Part shown: positions 63,405 through 64,000 of the stretch, piece by piece | How the letters are laid out: each line of letters begins with the position of its first letter | Numbering within the stretch: position 1 is the first letter of the stretch | DNA from: Hyphomicrobiaceae bacterium | GTDB taxonomy: Bacteria > Pseudomonadota > Alphaproteobacteria > Rhizobiales > Methyloligellaceae | Length of the DNA stretch: 64,000 bases | Reading direction: 5' to 3' | Assembly (NCBI GenBank): GCA_020637815.1 | Contig: JACKJS010000001.1 | Location: 186,001-250,000 of the forward strand | Position numbers and translations under genes: made by a program | The notes under the pieces: generated by a model | What the model saw: the letters and a program-made list of their open reading frames with translations, nothing else | What the model was told of the DNA's origin: nothing | Database searches by the model: none

Positions 63405-64000
63405 ATGGTCTACTTTCTCGCTGGCTGCCTCGTCCTCTTTCTCCTGCTGCTCGCCGGGCGTGCGCTGGTGCGGGCGAACCCGCAACAGCTTGCAATCACG
63501 ATGCGGAAGGTCGGAGGCGTCGCGCTGTTCGGCGTCGCCGGGTTCCTGGCCCTGCGCGGGGCCTTGCCGCTCGCAATCCCGATCGCCGCCTTCGCCTTGA
63601 CCCTCGTCGCCGGTGGCGGCGGTGTCGGGGGCTTCACCGGTTCCAAACAGAAGTCCAAAGGACAAACCTCGCACGTCCAGACCGAGCGGCTGGAGATGGA
63701 GCTCGACCACGACACGGGCTACATGGACGGCAAGTGTCTCGAAGGGAAGTTCGCCGGACGCACGCTCTCGTCGTTGAGCGATCGGGAAGCGATCGAGCTT
63801 TACGCCAGCTTCGAGGCGGACGGCTTCAAAGAGGCGGCCCTCATGGAAGCCTATCTGAACTGGCGCATTCCGAACTGGCAGGAGAAAACCGGAGGAACCA
63901 AGGAACGCGCCGGGCGAGGAGGCTTCTCGAAGGCGCGGATGAGCGTGGAAGAAGCGCGGGCCGTCTTGGAAGTCGGTCCCGATGCGTCGGACGAGGAGAT
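63405..64000 (+). CDS. Membrane-anchored J-domain protein, 5' part
   Basis: The gene runs off the window after 198 codons. It starts MVYFLAGCLVLFLLLLAGRA with an N-terminal membrane helix, a second hydrophobic stretch near residues 38-70 and a cytoplasmic part. The last visible residues SVEEARAVLEVGPDASDEE are the beginning of a J domain like that of TIM14/DjlA-type co-chaperones. The HPD motif itself lies beyond the window. It follows the VWA gene at close spacing. Confidence 0.75.
   Translation, partial: MVYFLAGCLVLFLLLLAGRALVRANPQQLAITMRKVGGVALFGVAGFLALRGALPLAIPIAAFALTLVAGGGGVGGFTGSKQKSKGQTSHVQTERLEMELDHDTGYMDGKCLEGKFAGRTLSSLSDREAIELYASFEADGFKEAALMEAYLNWRIPNWQEKTGGTKERAGRGGFSKARMSVEEARAVLEVGPDASDEE

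Overview
The window is a 64 kb piece of a GC-rich alphaproteobacterial chromosome. The adk gene directly after secY, the ATP12-type chaperone, the DUF1489 gene, the Do protease-rarA-crcB-rluC block and the bufferin operon all suggest Hyphomicrobiales. A Methyloceanibacter- or Hyphomicrobium-like organism is possible, but that is an impression from gene content and not a proven assignment.

Bases 1-19640 are the ribosomal/transcription superoperon: the end of rpoC, then str (rpsL, rpsG, fusA, tuf), S10, spc (through secY and adk) and alpha (rpsM, rpsK, rpoA, rplQ). Gaps are short and several neighbours overlap. Visible signals include a likely promoter and a structured leader ahead of rpsL, an attenuator-like hairpin over the rpsL stop, a terminator after tuf, a near-consensus promoter ahead of rpsM and a strong terminator after rplQ.

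Bases 19690-28815 are housekeeping genes: an exported SRPBCC protein, a Do-type protease, RarA, a fluoride-defence pair (crcB plus DUF190) behind a fluoride riboswitch with its own terminator, RluC-type pseudouridine synthase, ATP12, the carboxyltransferase subunit of an acyl-CoA carboxylase, and PPK2. Bases 29000-41160 hold small exported proteins (MliC type, a Cys-rich repeat protein, a membrane protein with a tryptophan pentapeptide repeat, a cupredoxin-like protein without metal ligands), a J-domain protein, an RND efflux pair, the biotin-carboxylase subunit matching the earlier carboxyltransferase, acylphosphatase, lipB and tRNA-Leu(GAG).

A 1.24 kb degenerate island sits between two 16-bp copies of the tRNA-Leu 3' end (41150-42405). 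It carries the tail of a tyrosine integrase, an IS3-type transposase scrap and a small membrane protein. Next come a cytochrome b, an OprO/P-like porin behind a ModE-like regulator with a clear ModE-type palindrome, a row of small exported proteins, an L,D-transpeptidase-family protein, a Gly/His-repeat protein, a CoA-disulfide reductase-rhodanese fusion, an unknown exported protein, mgtE and a YdcF protein.

The most notable system is the bufferin operon at 54626-56939 on the minus strand: two nearly identical six-cysteine exported precursor peptides (BufA2 type), then the DUF692/MNIO iron enzyme BufB and the DUF2063 partner BufC. This is a RiPP-type copper-buffering pathway, with a 12-bp-stem hairpin separating the precursors from the enzymes. 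The window ends with a tandem universal stress protein, a DUF1489 gene, panC, putA, a VWA protein and a truncated J-domain membrane protein.
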